Shown: piece after piece, positions 45,665 through 57,451 of the stretch
Numbering within the stretch: the stretch's first letter is position 1
Layout: each line of letters opens with the position of its first letter
Assembly: GCA_963691655.1 (NCBI GenBank)
Contig: OY829329.1
Coordinates: 58,975,408-59,039,407 of the forward strand
Direction of reading: 5' to 3'
Length of the DNA: 64,000 bases
Origin: Toxonevra muliebris
Taxonomy: Eukaryota; Arthropoda; Insecta; Diptera; Pallopteridae
Notes under the pieces: generated by a model
What the model was told of the DNA's origin: nothing
The model's input: only the letters and a program-made list of their open reading frames with translations
Database searches by the model: none
Position numbers and translations under genes: made by a program

Positions 45665-47062
45665 ATGGTTAGGTTAGGTAAGAGTGGTTGTCCTATAATA
45701 ATAGGACCTACTTAGGCCATATAAGGCCCATTGTAATGCCACGTGGCTTATCCACAATTCCCTAACCTTACAATGAACTTTGTGGTTCTCCGAACTGTAG
45801 AATCCCAGCAGATTCAAACACAGTAAGCTAGATAGCTTAAGTAGAGTTGAACCATTTTGTGGTTTTAATAAACCTATCTAAATCTCTGATGTCAGCAGAT
45901 TCGAGGTCAGCAAGATTGCTGTAAAAGGGTTGACCTAAAGATTTTAGTCTACATGTGGCAAGCGCTGGACAGTTACAGAGAAAGTGGACAGTAGTTTCCT
46001 CCTCTTTCTCGTCTAGGCAGCTTCTGCAGAAGTCATAAGATGGTAGCCCCAATCTGCTGGCATGTCTGCCAATTAGACAATGTCCAGTGATTATCGCCAC
46101 AGTGTTGCTAATAGAAGGTCTATTAAGCGAAGCTAGAGAATTTGACCTTTCTGGGTTGTAGGAGGGCCAAATTAGTTTTATGTGAGAGCACGTGTACGTT
46201 CCTCTCCACCTTTTGTTAGCAATGTCAATCATTTGGCTATATATGCTCAGTTTGCAGGTTGCCATAGGCATATCTGGGTCGGTGTGCCCAGCCTTGCCAG
46301 CTCGTCGGCTTTACAATTACCCGGAATGTCACTATGACCTGGTACCCAATACAGGTGTACCTTGAAATGCTCAGATATCTTATTTAGAGATAGTCGGCAT
46401 TTGGAGACTACCTTGGAGGTAGTAATTACACTATTAAGTGATTTAATGGCCGCTTGGCTATCCGTAAAAATGTAAATATCACATGGTGATAATTTACTGC
46501 ACTTCAACCAGTCAGCTACTTCTTTAATCGCCGTTACCTTTGCTTGAAACACGTTGCAGTGGTGTGGAAGGCGAAAAGATTTTTGACTGTCCAGACTGTT
46601 TTCAAAGATACCTCCTCCCACTCTACCGTCCAGCTTGGAGCCATCCGTATAGAACTGAATGAATTCACCAAGCTGAACTGACCGCTTCACCCATTCCTGT
46701 CTGGTGGGAATATGAGTGATAAATTTATTATCAAATGAGGGCTTAGCAAAAGTGTAGTCGATATTTTTGAGAATTGAGGTACTCGTATCTTGTAATATAC
46801 TAGAATGTCCGTAGCTAGAGATGGTCCATGGTGAGACTATGTTTAATCGTATGGCCGCAGTTTTTGCTGTGTGTTTTCCCGCGAGATCCATTGGAAGCAG
46901 GTGAAGCATGGTTTCTAAGGCTTTGGAAGGTATAGTTTTGAGTGTCCCTGTTGCCAGTAGACACGCCATTCTCTGAACCTTGGCCAAATGCCCGCAGTAA
47001 TCATCCTTTTCCAGAGATGTCCACCAAACCATAACACCATAAAGCAGTATAGGTCTAACTAT
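45665..47062 (-). mobile_element. 5'-truncated LINE inserted in TIR element
   Basis: A non-LTR retrotransposon 3' half on the minus strand. It begins inside the end of the reverse transcriptase (RPILLYGVMVWW) and ends with a ~170-bp 3' region whose last bases are CCTAACCTAACC. Coding details are in the next entry. Confidence 0.8.
45837..47050 (-). pseudogene. LINE RNase H and C-terminal tail (broken)
   Basis: Encodes the RNase H domain and Cys-rich tail of an I/R1/LOA-type LINE polyprotein. RNase H removes RNA from the RNA:DNA hybrid during target-primed reverse transcription. Two overlapping frames meet at about 46247-46271, showing a frameshift. In order: LAKVQRMACLLATGTLK (thumb/linker); FYTDGSK (first catalytic Asp); FQAKVTAI, where the family has FQAE, so the catalytic Glu is Lys; IFTDSQAAIKSL (third acidic residue); WVPGHSDIPGN and KADELARLG (fourth). 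Then CRSCLDEKEEE and HFLCNCPAL form the zinc-knuckle-like tail. The Glu to Lys change, frameshift and missing 5' half make it dead. Confidence 0.85.
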
Positions 47063-47424
47063 TTTTTGCCCTGTTTTTGTTTATATTTTGCATTAAAATC
47101 ATTAGTTAAACAAACGCTTTTGCCATAATCCTAGATAAGGCCATACCTATACATTTGCTTAGTAGCTTTGTAAAATTTCAAGTCAATTGGACAAGTGGTT
47201 TTTGGTGAATCGTGTCCACCGTCCCGAAAAAATGGTTTCGAGAAAAACGAGTTTAAAGATTTACAAACATGGTACTTACAAATGATGTAACTTTCGGTTA
47301 ATCAGCGATTCCAGGACCATACATTGCCCCCTCTCCTTTCTCATAAAACTCGTTGTCTACATCAAAAATATTAAATAAAAAAAAATTGATTTTTCGGACC
47401 ATCTCGGGTAGAATACCTCCTTAA

Positions 47425-48417
47425 AAGTAAGACGTAAACCAGTCAGATTCGAGGCTCTAATATATATGAAAATGTGCCCTCAGTTGCACTCATATTTTGT
47501 TGTTGTTTCATAATTGATGTTTTGTTATTATTATCCCAAATTTTCATTTTGCTCCAAACATTTTCTCTCAATTGTCTTCTTGCATAAAAAATTATAAGTA
47601 AAACAAAAAGATTAAATTTTCGAAAAAAAAATTCTATTATTCACTGTAACTATGCTCAAGACGAGACAACGATTTCCTGCGCCCTCTAATCCTAAAAAAA
47701 AATTTAAGAAACAAACTTTCTAAACTTTCTTTTCTGCTTATATAAATTCATCAAATTTCGTTTGCTGCCGCATTTCATTAATAATTCATAACATTATCCT
47801 TGCCGTTTTTTGTATATTATCCTTTTGGCTTTGCAAAGATACTCTGTGTAAAAGGACATCAAACATTCAAATTGCAAGCAATTTTTCAAATCATTAATTT
47901 TACAAAATAATTCACCAACAATTCATGCATAATTTTCATAGACATGCAAATTTTTCTCATTTCTTCCTAACTCCTTTTCTCGACATCCACTAATTTCTTC
48001 CATTCACCCATACTTTTCCGTTCCGCACAAATGCTAGCGTAAAAGCTGCCACAGTTACCGCCGCAATGCATGTTTGATTGGTAATTCATACTATTGAATG
48101 AAATGCAGAAATTGTTTGATAAAACTAGGATCCATCGATTTTTACTTGAGGTGAATTGTATTTTTAAGCATTTTTTTACTTCTGACTAAAAGTCTCTTAG
48201 ATATCGATTTTTGCGGTGGGTGGGTGATCCAGTGAATGCGGAAGGGGCGAGTTTCTTTTCTATATAACATTTTTAATTTATGTAGAGGAAACGATCATAG
48301 TAGATTTAGATATTGAGTTACACTTTTAGGATTAATATTTTTGGTCGTTAGTTTGTTTGGTGAATTAAAGAAAAAAAACTTAAAATTCAAGTTTTCCTCT
48401 ACGCATTTTGGCTTATT
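47425..48417. other. AT-rich spacer, nothing recognised
   Basis: No gene or element end recognised. Confidence 0.4.
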
Positions 48418-48419
48418 TA

Positions 48420-48995
48420 GCCCTATTCATCCCACGTTATTTTATAACGTGAAGTCCCATGTAGTAACTTAGAGTCACTATATACAATTAATTCGGCTAT
48501 TCTCATTTCATTAAATTTTTTTCTAAAATTTTTTAAAATCTTATACATAAACAACAAGAATAATATAATTTGGAAAAATATTGCTATAATTTACTTTGAA
48601 CGCAAGTAGTGGAACAAAAACTTTTTATTGCAGATTTTACACAATTGCTTTGAAGCTCTTCCTTTCTCCCTCTCCGTCCTTTCAGCCCTTGTTTTTAGCA
48701 TTTTTCACTTTTTGAAGTGTTTCATGTGAAATTTTGGCTACTTCGTTGCGTATGTTGACCTTAACTTGTTCAAGAGAATCTGGTATATTGGCATAAACTT
48801 AACTTATGAAATATTTATTTAATGATTTTTGACTAATAACGAAAAACAAAAGAAGACAAAAAATCCATTTTTATGAAGATAACGGGTAAGTGAACGATTA
48901 CATTAGGCCCTTCCCGTGAAAAATAAGAAATCTGAAAAATATTACCATTTTAATTTCAATAGTGACTCAAAGTCACTGCATGGGATGAATAGGGT
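48420..48995 (-). mobile_element. Tc1/mariner-type MITE, CCCTATTCATCCCA ends
   Basis: Left end GCCCTATTCATCCCA; inverted right end ACCCTATTCATCCCA, both followed by a related AGTCACTAT block. TA on both sides (48418-48419, 48996-48997); TTAG/TTAA is the alternative piggyBac reading. On the minus strand at about 48810-48690 a frame reads PDSLEQVKVNIRNEVAKIS and ETLQKVKNA, which resembles the last helices of Tc1/mariner transposases, supporting that assignment. Confidence 0.65.
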
Positions 48996-49260
48996 TAAAG
49001 GGAATATATTAAAAAAAATTATATCTACATAATTAACTTTATAACTTTCTTTATTTTGGTGCTAATTGCTGCCGCCTAAATTACTGGACAAATAACTAGA
49101 ATAAAATAAAGATTAAACTCAAGCAATGATTCAAAAAATCTGATACTTTACCAAAAATTAGATCAAAACCCAAACCAAATACTGATATGAAATCACAAAT
49201 TCTGAAAAAAATGAGACTGGTACTCTAGCCCTAAGTCACCAAAAGGGACTTATTTTATTA

Positions 49261-50534
49261 TTGGGAGTATGAATGTATAAACTCGTAATTGTGACTAACT
49301 TCATATCTATCATACGCGCCATTTTTTTGACATTGACAGCTATTCTATCTCGAAGAGCGCCAAAAATACTATAAGAATTGATCTGTCAAATAATTTTCAT
49401 AATTTTACAAAAGTGTTTTACTATAGCTGAAAGTATAGAATTTCGTGCCAACAAAACAACATTTGCGGGAAGTTTTAATTTGCTTCTTCCATTTAAAGAA
49501 AAACGCAACTGAAGCACATCGTTTACTCACTGAAGCTTATCCTGACTGTGCTATAGACGTTAGAATGTGTCAGGTGTGGTATGCCCGTTTCAAAAGTGGT
49601 GATTTTGATGTTGAAGACAGGGAACGTTCAGGCGGCCCGAAAAAGTTCGAAGATGAAAAATTGAAGGCATTACTCGAAGAAGATTCATGTCAAACGCAAC
49701 AAGAACTTGCAGAATCTTTAGGAGTTGATCAATCAACCATTTCTAAACGATTAAAAGCATTGGGAATGATTCAAAAGCAAGGAAATTGAAGCTGAATTGA
49801 AGCCGAGAGACGTCGAACGACGATTTTTCACATGTGAACTGCTGATTGAACGACAGAAAAGAAAGGGTTTTCTGCATCGTATTGTGACTGGCGATGAAAA
49901 TTGGATACGTTACGATAACTCAAAGTGCAAAAAATCATGGGGACCGCCCGGGCATGCATCAACATCAACGGCAAAGCCGAATATCCATGGATCCAAGCTC
50001 ATGCTGTGTATTTGGTGGGATATGAAAGGTGTCGTGTATTATGAGCCGTTGAAGCCGAATGAAACGATCACTGGCGACCGCTACCGACTACAATTTATGC
50101 GTTTGAGCCAAGCATTAAAGGATAAGAGGCCAGAATATGAGAACAGACACGACGAAGTTATTCTTCAGCACGACAATGCTTGGTCGCATGTTGCAAGGCA
50201 AGTAAAAACTTACTTGGAAACGCTGAAATGGGAAGTACTACCCCACCCGCCGTATTCTCCAGACATTGCTCCTTCTGATTACCACTTGTTCCGATCGATG
50301 ACACATGGCCTGGCTGAACAGCACTTCCGTTCTTTCGAAGAACTCAAAAAATGGGTCGGTACGTGGATAGCCTCAAAAGATCAGGAGTTCTTTCGACGCG
50401 GAATCCGTATGCTACCAGAAAGATGGGAAAAGGATGTGGTTAACGATGGACAATACTTTAAAGAATAAATTTATAATCACTTTTTCACAATAAATGTCCA
50501 AATTACGAAAAAATACGAGTTTATACATTCATAC
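49261..50534 (+). mobile_element. Mariner element, copy C
   Basis: Left end TTGGGAGTATGAATGTATAA, preceded by TA (49259-49260). The right repeat runs as expected to ACATTCATAC (50525-50534) and then changes: TCCCAA is replaced by AACCC and an inverted GTATGAATGT (50540-50549). Confidence 0.9.
49433..50468 (+). pseudogene. Mariner transposase, copy C (broken)
   Basis: The least damaged mariner transposase in the window, about 340 codons in two frames. The helix-turn-helix half is 49445-49788 (VPTKQHLREVL to GMIQKQGN) and the catalytic half 49797-50468. The DDD triad is intact: TGDENW, LQHDN, PSDYHLF. Breaks: the ATG found in copies A and D is GTA at 49433-49435, the next codon is TAG, and a net 5-bp loss at about 49789-49793 removes the WVPYE segment that links the halves. 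The critical Gln codon at 49778-49780 is CAA here, TAA in copies A and D. ARPHVA reads AWSHVA. Confidence 0.92.
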
Positions 50535-50549
50535 AACCCGTATGAATGT

Positions 50550-52528
50550 CATTATAATGGGCCTTTTCGTTCTAAGTGTGCTGCCATCCGCCGAAAGCTT
50601 TGGGAACCTATCTTAGTGATGTCGATTCTTATGTTCACGAAGGGGCAAAGCTCTTCCGATTGTCTTAATAACCAACGCTGTAATGTACCAAATTTGTAGT
50701 CAATCACAACATGGATCAAGCGTAAACATTTGGGAAAAGCTATCCTAAAGCATAATCCACTGCCGTAATATTCCTTCCTTTTGGTGGCAGATTCAACTGT
50801 TGTGGGAAGGGCAAATTCTTAATCGACTTTATAATTGAAAAGGGTGTACAGTGGAGAGAGAGAGAGAAAGAGACAGGGAGAGAAAAATAAATTTTAAAGA
50901 AATAAAAAAAATTTAAGCTCCCTCCATCGGCAACCTCTAGACTTGCTAGTGATTTCAGCATCTCATTTACTATAGAAGCTAGCAGTATTTTCTTCTATAG
51001 CTCTTTGTGATATAAAATTTTCTCGCTTCATTCTACATTTCGCCTCACTGTACGCTGAATATATAAAATCTTTTTCATTCAAGGTGGATGGATACAAATA
51101 ATTCCAAATAATATTCGTGCGTATGAGGTTAGGTGTGCATTAAAAATGCAATCCAAGTTGAAATTATCCTTTTTCTTCGTCTTATATGTTGGTAAAAAGC
51201 AAAAACAATGCTAAATGGTAGATAAAAAATAATAACGTAGTTAGGTACATATCTACATACCTAGAATGAATGTATATTTGCGAGATAGATTCCATTCGTT
51301 GCGCTAGAAAATGACAAATTATTATGGCGCAGCAATGGCGCCCAAATGCGTATCTATATATGTACAAAGCTAAATGTAAAAACAAATATATCTATATGCA
51401 TATATAATTTTATAATAAATTTGCGCGCATTCGCGAGGTTGAATTTAATGGTTTCCACTCGTTTCATACTTTTTAGTTGGTCACATTTTACTACTTGGTT
51501 GATATCGAAAGGCATGCCAAAAAGGGTGTTTGCTTTGCTGTACTGTGCTGTTGCGCATAAAAATATCCTTTATTACCTTCCTTCAAACAAAGGCGACAAC
51601 GACTAATATTATGATTGTATTTTACACAGCCCTCTTCTTGTACAAAAAAAAAAAAAAATAAGCAAACTTCCTTCTTAATATTCATGTCATACTTTCTATG
51701 AATGTGCGCCTGTGTCATTTTTTTATTGTTGTATTTGATTTTAATACCAATTTTATAATCAAATTAATTGGTCATGCTAATGCAAGATTACAGCGTGTTT
51801 GCTCGTCGTCGTCATAGAACATTACAAAAAAAATTCACATATTTTACACTTTGTGTTGTTAATAAAAAAAATAAAATCTACAAAATTTAAGGGATGCCGC
51901 TGCCACATTTGCATCATCTCCCCATCCCATCCATTTGTTAGATTTATTAATTTTGTAGAAAAAGCAAAACGTATTGTCTTCTGCATATATTTAAAGCTAT
52001 TCCTGCTGATCCTAAGCTGAACACAGCCATGACGCAGCAGCACGTGATATGTTCCTCTCCTTTCCTCTCCTTTCCTGTCTGAAAGCGTTACTAATTTATG
52101 CAAATATTGGTATTTACTCTCTCAGGCAATTTAGTAGAAATTTGTTCTGCAATATTTATTAAATGTTGTTTCTTTCTTTCTTTGAATTTTGAATATTTTT
52201 TATTATGTAATTTTTATAATTGAATAAAATTGAAAAAGTAAATAATATGAAATTTCATGCTTTGAGCTAAAGCGAGTGTCAATTTAAGCCTTTAAATTAA
52301 TTTGTAATTCGTGGGTAATTTGTGAGTTGAATTATTGCCAATTTATCGTAAGTAGTCGGGGATAGTCGGAAATTTCGATTGGTCACACTTAAATGTTTGA
52401 TTTATGTGAGAATTTAAAAATATGTGAATGTTATTAAAATGTTGATATTTTTGGAAGAAAGTAAGCAGTCTCAAAACGCACCAGTTTCGCAGGCAGCTTT
52501 CACTGTTTGATATATAAACCAGTGACGG
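50550..52528. other. Spacer; 50550-50760 less AT-rich
   Basis: 50550-50760 has balanced composition and may be part of an old retroelement, but I could not place it. A GA run lies near 50853-50870. The rest is AT-rich without genes. Confidence 0.35.
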
Positions 52529-52536
52529 GTAAAGAG

Positions 52537-53298
52537 TAGTGATGATTCGATACAAGTAAATACAAGTAAAAACTCGATACTTTTCATTAAATTCAAGTAC
52601 TTTTTTTACTCGATGCTATAACATAAGTATTTTACTTGATATCGGAAAAAAGGGTCAGTATCGGATACTCGATACTTTTGGAAAATATTTATTTAAAAAA
52701 ACTGAAATATTGCTATACAATATTTAAAATTGTGGATTATTTTACAATATTTTACAGCAATCAATAATATATTTCAAAATTCTGCTGCAGAATTATTCAA
52801 AAAATTTCAGTCCATATTGCAATATTTCAATGTATAACAATATTGCAGTACAGTATTGAAGTTTTAGAAGATATTTCCGGCCGTGCATATAGAACATAAT
52901 TTTTAAAATAAAATATTTTTAATAAGCTTTAATCTGTTGATTAGTTTTCCTTCTATTATAAATTTTCTAGCTATTTGCTAAATTAGATTAACGTAATTTC
53001 TACATGATTCACGTGTTTCCAATGGAAATATCTCAAAACCATGATTTATAGGCGAAAAACTAATGTTGAGTAGTGTAAACTGTAGGCTCAACCATGTTGT
53101 GTCACAATGGGCCGTTCTGGCCTGAATGTTTTCCTTGATAACCACTTCAAAAAAGAGTAATTCGTTTCTTTAAACGAGTATTCGATACAAGTACATATTC
53201 GATACTTTTTTCCGATATTTTCGGTAGCATCGATACTTTTATTCGATACAAGTGATGAGTAAAAGTATCGATACTATGCGGGTATCGAATCAACACTA
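52537..53298. mobile_element. hAT MITE, TAGTGATGATTCGATAC family
   Basis: Ends TAGTGATGATTCGATAC and, inverted, TAGTGTTGATTCGATAC (one mismatch). Perfect 8-bp GTAAAGAG on both sides (52529-52536, 53299-53306). Many ATCGATAC/GTATCGAT motifs lie near both ends. The centre holds AATATTGC/GCAATATT palindromes and an inserted retroelement tail at 53073-53152. A second partial copy is at 59740-59964. Confidence 0.85.
53073..53152 (+). repeat. Dispersed repeat, second copy of 42915 block
   Basis: AAACTGTAGGCTCAACC, then GGGCCGTTCTGGCC and CCACTTCAA, closely parallel to 42960-43015. Inserted in the hAT MITE. Confidence 0.55.
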
Positions 53299-53306
53299 GT
53301 AAAGAG

Positions 53307-54642
53307 TATAAAGTAGTGAGCTGTGAGCTTCAAGATTTTAATGGGGAGACTAATCAGCAGGATTTGGATTTGTTATATATTATATAGAGTTCAAAAGAGA
53401 GGTTTATAAGTAGACAGAATAACAATATACAACAAATGGACCTCTTGAAAAAGGAAAAATCGCTAAGTGACCAAATATTCTATCTTTTATCTATTCGGGC
53501 TTTTTTGGTCGTTATTAAAGAAAAACTTCAATGATGGTCTTAAAAAGACCGAAACACGTAAGAGAAAATGGAAATTGAATTTTTTCTTTAATAGTTCCAA
53601 AAAATCAATGACCAGAAAATCCCGAATAGATAAAAGATACGATACAAAATACGAATTGGTCTAACTTACACACAAATGACGAAATATTCTTCTTGAGTCT
53701 GTTACTAGTACGCTAAAACATACGGGCATAGTAAAATCTTGTCGTAATTCCCTACTATTACCACCAATCTCAAGACAGATTACTTAACCTTCCCACTAAA
53801 AACAGACTCACCATCCCAGATTGAACATCGGCTGCAGATGTATCTAAAAGAATGGCCACCGAGTGGTTAGCATGCTGTACTACTGCGCAGAATCATCGAC
53901 ACAGTCAAAAATCAAAAATTAAAATGTTTCTACACAGCACCACCTCTTGACTGGCATGGGAAATCTCCAGTAGTAAAAATTGCCTATGAAAAACTTTTCA
54001 CTTCGCCGTTCAGATTCAACATAAAACAGTAGGTCGCTTCCACTCAAGTACAAATATAATTTACACAACATGAATGAATGCTAAAAGTTCGATCTATATT
54101 CTCCATGAGCAGAAATTGATGGAATGCGGAGTTTGTTGTTATTCGGATGAAGCTCACGAGTTTAACAACTCTAGCTTTCGCTCAATGTTTTGTACTATCG
54201 AAAAAATATGGACCTAAATGAGAATATCTCTTTCAGTCCTGATTCTGGGAGATACTACTTGAACCTCAACTTTGCAACTTCTACAGACGTTATTAGTAAA
54301 CAGGCCCACCCCTCTTCCGTGGGCCCCAATTAAAGCCCATTGTGAAAAATGGTTTCTAGATTTTAAAGACAAAAAAAAAAAAAAAATGCCCAAAATCAGT
54401 ATTTTCGCAATTTTTAAGATTTTATTTATAATTATTTACGCATCTAGAGGTAAAATCCACTGGTGTAGGACTTAAGAAAATTGGCAACCGTAGTTCCAAA
54501 AGTACAGAGCCCTGCTAGTATTATATAGAATTTGTCTAGAGAGAGTAGATCCTTGGAGTATTTTCAGTCTAGCTTTGCCCAGATTTGCTTAGTGTTCTTG
54601 CTGGCAGCCATTTCCGACCAAAGTTTTTTATTTATGCCAGAG
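53307..54642. other. Spacer with possible tRNA-like repeat piece
   Basis: Near 53849-53895 GGCCACCGAGTGGTTAGCAT resembles the A-box region of a tRNA-derived SINE, and 54010-54045 holds a weak AAACAGTAGG tail like 42915. No complete SINE could be drawn. 53480-53660 contains an inverted pair around TCTATTCGGGCTTTTTTGG. Confidence 0.3.
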
Positions 54643-54800
54643 CACTAGCCGATCCAAGGAGGGGGTGGAGTTGGGGTTAAAATTTCCGCTTGACCGATAA
54701 AAATTGCATTCATTTGGATCGTTGGTCATGAATCAAAAAAAAAAAATATTAAAGAGACGAAGCCCTTCCTCTCCCTAGACAATCTCGGGATCCACTAGTG
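54643..54800. mobile_element. 158-bp MITE, CACTAGYSGATCC ends
   Basis: Ends CACTAGCCGATCCAAGG and, inverted, CACTAGTGGATCCCGAG. The G-rich left and CT-rich right subterminal parts resemble hAT MITEs of the CAGTGGCGGATCC type. The target duplication is imperfect (CCAGAG / TCAGAG). Confidence 0.5.
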
Positions 54801-55057
54801 TTCAGAGTATACGTGTCGGAACATAGGCTTACAAAATTAAAATTTGTTTTAGATAACAGAGGTCAAGGAGCTGCTTTTTTTTCAATTCCGCACGAATCTA
54901 AATCCAAATCAAGCAACAGAGTTTTTCTATCAAGTCAAGTTTTTGAGAAATCTTAACCCAAACAGGCACAAAATGTCGAATTTGGCCATTTTTTAACTAT
55001 CATATACATATACATCTCTTGGCAATCTTTGTAATTTTTAGGTAGTTAGTAAATATA

Positions 55058-55520
55058 TTAAGGTTTTTTTTCGCTCAAAGACTGATTGATTATATCATTC
55101 AATGTCAGCTCATTCGCCTTGCAGTCTCCCGAATAAATCCTTGTGACCGGAGAAACAGCATAGTTGGGTATAAAGCTGCTTTTGCCATCTTGCCGAAATG
55201 TTTTCGACAGCTCAACAGTTCTTAAGGTTGTTTGGACAGCTTCCGAAGACTTCAAAGCTGTTTGGCTGTCAGCTAAAATACAAATATTCTTACCGTATTC
55301 CTCGTTTACTTTCAATCTATAAAGCGTTTTTTATGTAGCTGGGAAACATGCTGAGTTAGTCCTGAAAATCACTACAGAGATCAGAATGTCTGTAGGAAAG
55401 ATTGCCGAGTTTAAGTGGTTCAGAAAATACTCAACTATTCACACTTCTATAAAATTTAGACCCATCCATATATATTTAGATTGGAATGGAGATTCTGAAG
55501 TGCTTTTTAAAGGAGTATCT
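55058..55520 (-). pseudogene. LINE RNase H fragment
   Basis: On the minus strand 55315-55058 reads ILADSQTALKS, corresponding to the third acidic motif of the LINE RNase H domain, and SGDCKANEL, corresponding to the PGN.KADELA motif with changes. Upstream (55520-55320) scattered codons match the expected TDG/FQAE region but stops interrupt it. This is a third RNase H-bearing LINE remnant, more decayed than that at 45837-47050 and from a different subfamily. Confidence 0.55.
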
Positions 55521-57040
55521 AGGCGTGGTGTATTCTAAAGATTTCTTAGATACAAATGAAGTTGTTCAATATAGAATAGAGTCTGTTTGAGATAAATATT
55601 TAGTGCCGCAGTGAAAGTCGTGCCCGAAGCGCTGTTAATGCAAATCTAAAATTTGTATATATCTAAGAAAATAATAAAATTTCCCAAATTAAATATGTAC
55701 TATGTAGAAATGTTAATAAATTACTTGAACTGCTATGAAGTAATGAAAAAATGTTTCGATTAGAAAAAAAAAAACAACTGTAACAAAAATTTATGCTGCA
55801 ATATAAATACAAACAAATTCCACTTGAAGAAGTACGATACAAAAAAAATATATATATATAGATATATAAATATTTCTAATAAACAACAACAAGTTACAAT
55901 CATAAATCAACAGATTAATATTTTATGAAACGAAACTTCATTGATTCTTCGAGCTACTGCTGCCTACCTAAGTAAATATAGTTCTGTGTAGCTATCATAG
56001 TATATAAGTATGTGCAACATGCAACAGTAGCATACACTGCCAGAGCAGCAACTTCCTTTTGTTTACAATAAATTCGTTAATAGATGCTGTTGCCGCGTGT
56101 AAACAAATCACTTAAACAATTTCAAATTGAAGCTGACATGATTTTTTTATTTTCTCATTGCATTGCATTTCATTTAGTTGAGATGATTTTTTTTTTTTCT
56201 ACATTTTGTTCATTTCATGTATTTTACTTTATTTCAATCCACTGTGAGCATTTATTGCTTGCCAGTGTAGTACAGTGTATGTATATGTTCACAAATAGTA
56301 AATCTACTTGTTACATATGAGTTTGTTGTAGTTGTTGCTGTTGTTGTCTATTAGTCTCTCTTAAAACTAGCTCAGCATGTTAAATGGATGAAAAACTATC
56401 ACAACGATTGCAATTAGTATCTGTATGTATATTATACGCATACACATATAAAGTGTTATTGAGTAGCAAATATCAAAAAAGAAACGATATAACAAAATGC
56501 ATGTCGTCACAATCTTTCAACGTGTTGCACTTTTGATAGACACAACATTCCCATATAGAGATCTATTCAATCTTAGTAAAATGTGTAACTAAACTAAGCA
56601 TACTGCATCGTTACATGTAGTTCCGATTTTTTTTCTTTTGTTTTCTGTATTAATTTTTAATGAGTAGCAATTAATTTTCTCTTGATTGTATATTGTCTAT
56701 GTACGTGTGTGTGTGTGTGTGTGTGCCTGTGTATAGAGTTTCATAAGTTTTCCTCTCAGTTACTGACTGGAAAATTAAGAAATTACTTGTTACGCATAAA
56801 TTTATTAAAGTTTTTGTTTTTAATGGCTCTATTAATGTTGAGACACAGTGAGCGTGGTAAGTTTTCAATTGTTTATTATTCTCCACATGAAATATTTTTT
56901 AATTTAATAAGTGTAAAAATCAGGAATCGAAAACAATTGCTTACAATTTGGAAATTTAAATAGACACTATTTTATAATAATTATTAAAAATAATAACAAG
57001 AAAATTTTTTTTATTTTGCCAATAACTTTCCAAGCCGTAT
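55521..57040. other. AT-rich spacer with TG microsatellite
   Basis: TG run near 56705-56726; TATA-type run near 55848-55866. No gene seen. Confidence 0.45.
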
Positions 57041-57123
57041 TACTTGTGCCGTTCTTGCGGTGAGATATTAATTTATTTCACTTTGGCTCTTATAAAAATG
57101 TGAACCCGTTTTTACTCTCAGAT
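57041..57123 (-). mobile_element. Small MITE, AGGCTGAGAGG family, fragment
   Basis: Matches the part of copy 1 that reads CCGTATTAC, TTCTTGC, TTATTTCAC and GCTCTTATA to the CTCTCAG end. It lacks the other half and has diverged further than the complete copies. Confidence 0.6.
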
Positions 57124-57451
57124 TCTTATATTTATGTATATCAGTTTTTCATGAACGATATAATAAATAAGGAGAGAGATCGTAAAAATCTTAACTTCAA
57201 TTTCAATTTATTAACAAAAAATAGTAGTACATTAAGATATAGAATCTTTACCAGTACTTGAAAAAATATATGTAAATGCAATAAAAGAAAAGTAGAATAG
57301 TACTAAAATACTTATAAATAAAAATTAACAGAAAATAAAAGAAGATCTTAACATATATAAAATTCAATAATTTTTAAACGGTTGATCTTAGAGTTTTGAT
57401 TTTTTTTTATTTAATTGATAATATTTTACAAATTACAGAAAAATATAACTT

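Larger units (their letters stand above)
45363..47420. mobile_element. TIR element, GGGGGTATTCTACCCGAG ends
   Basis: Left end GGGGGTATTCTACCCGAGAT; inverted right end GGAGGTATTCTACCCGAGAT, continuing GGT. TTAA flanks both sides (45359-45362, 47421-47424), which fits piggyBac; a TA target with one more base in the repeat fits Tc1/mariner equally. Without the LINE inserted at about 45665-47062 the element is roughly 0.65 kb and has no transposase. Confidence 0.7.

Noticed and set aside
45665..45690. TTAGG-type telomere repeat (GGTTAGGTTAGG)
   Set aside because: Only two units, at the 3' end of a LINE.
53849..53895. tRNA gene or SINE head
   Set aside because: An A-box-like stretch only; no cloverleaf, no convincing B box at the right distance.
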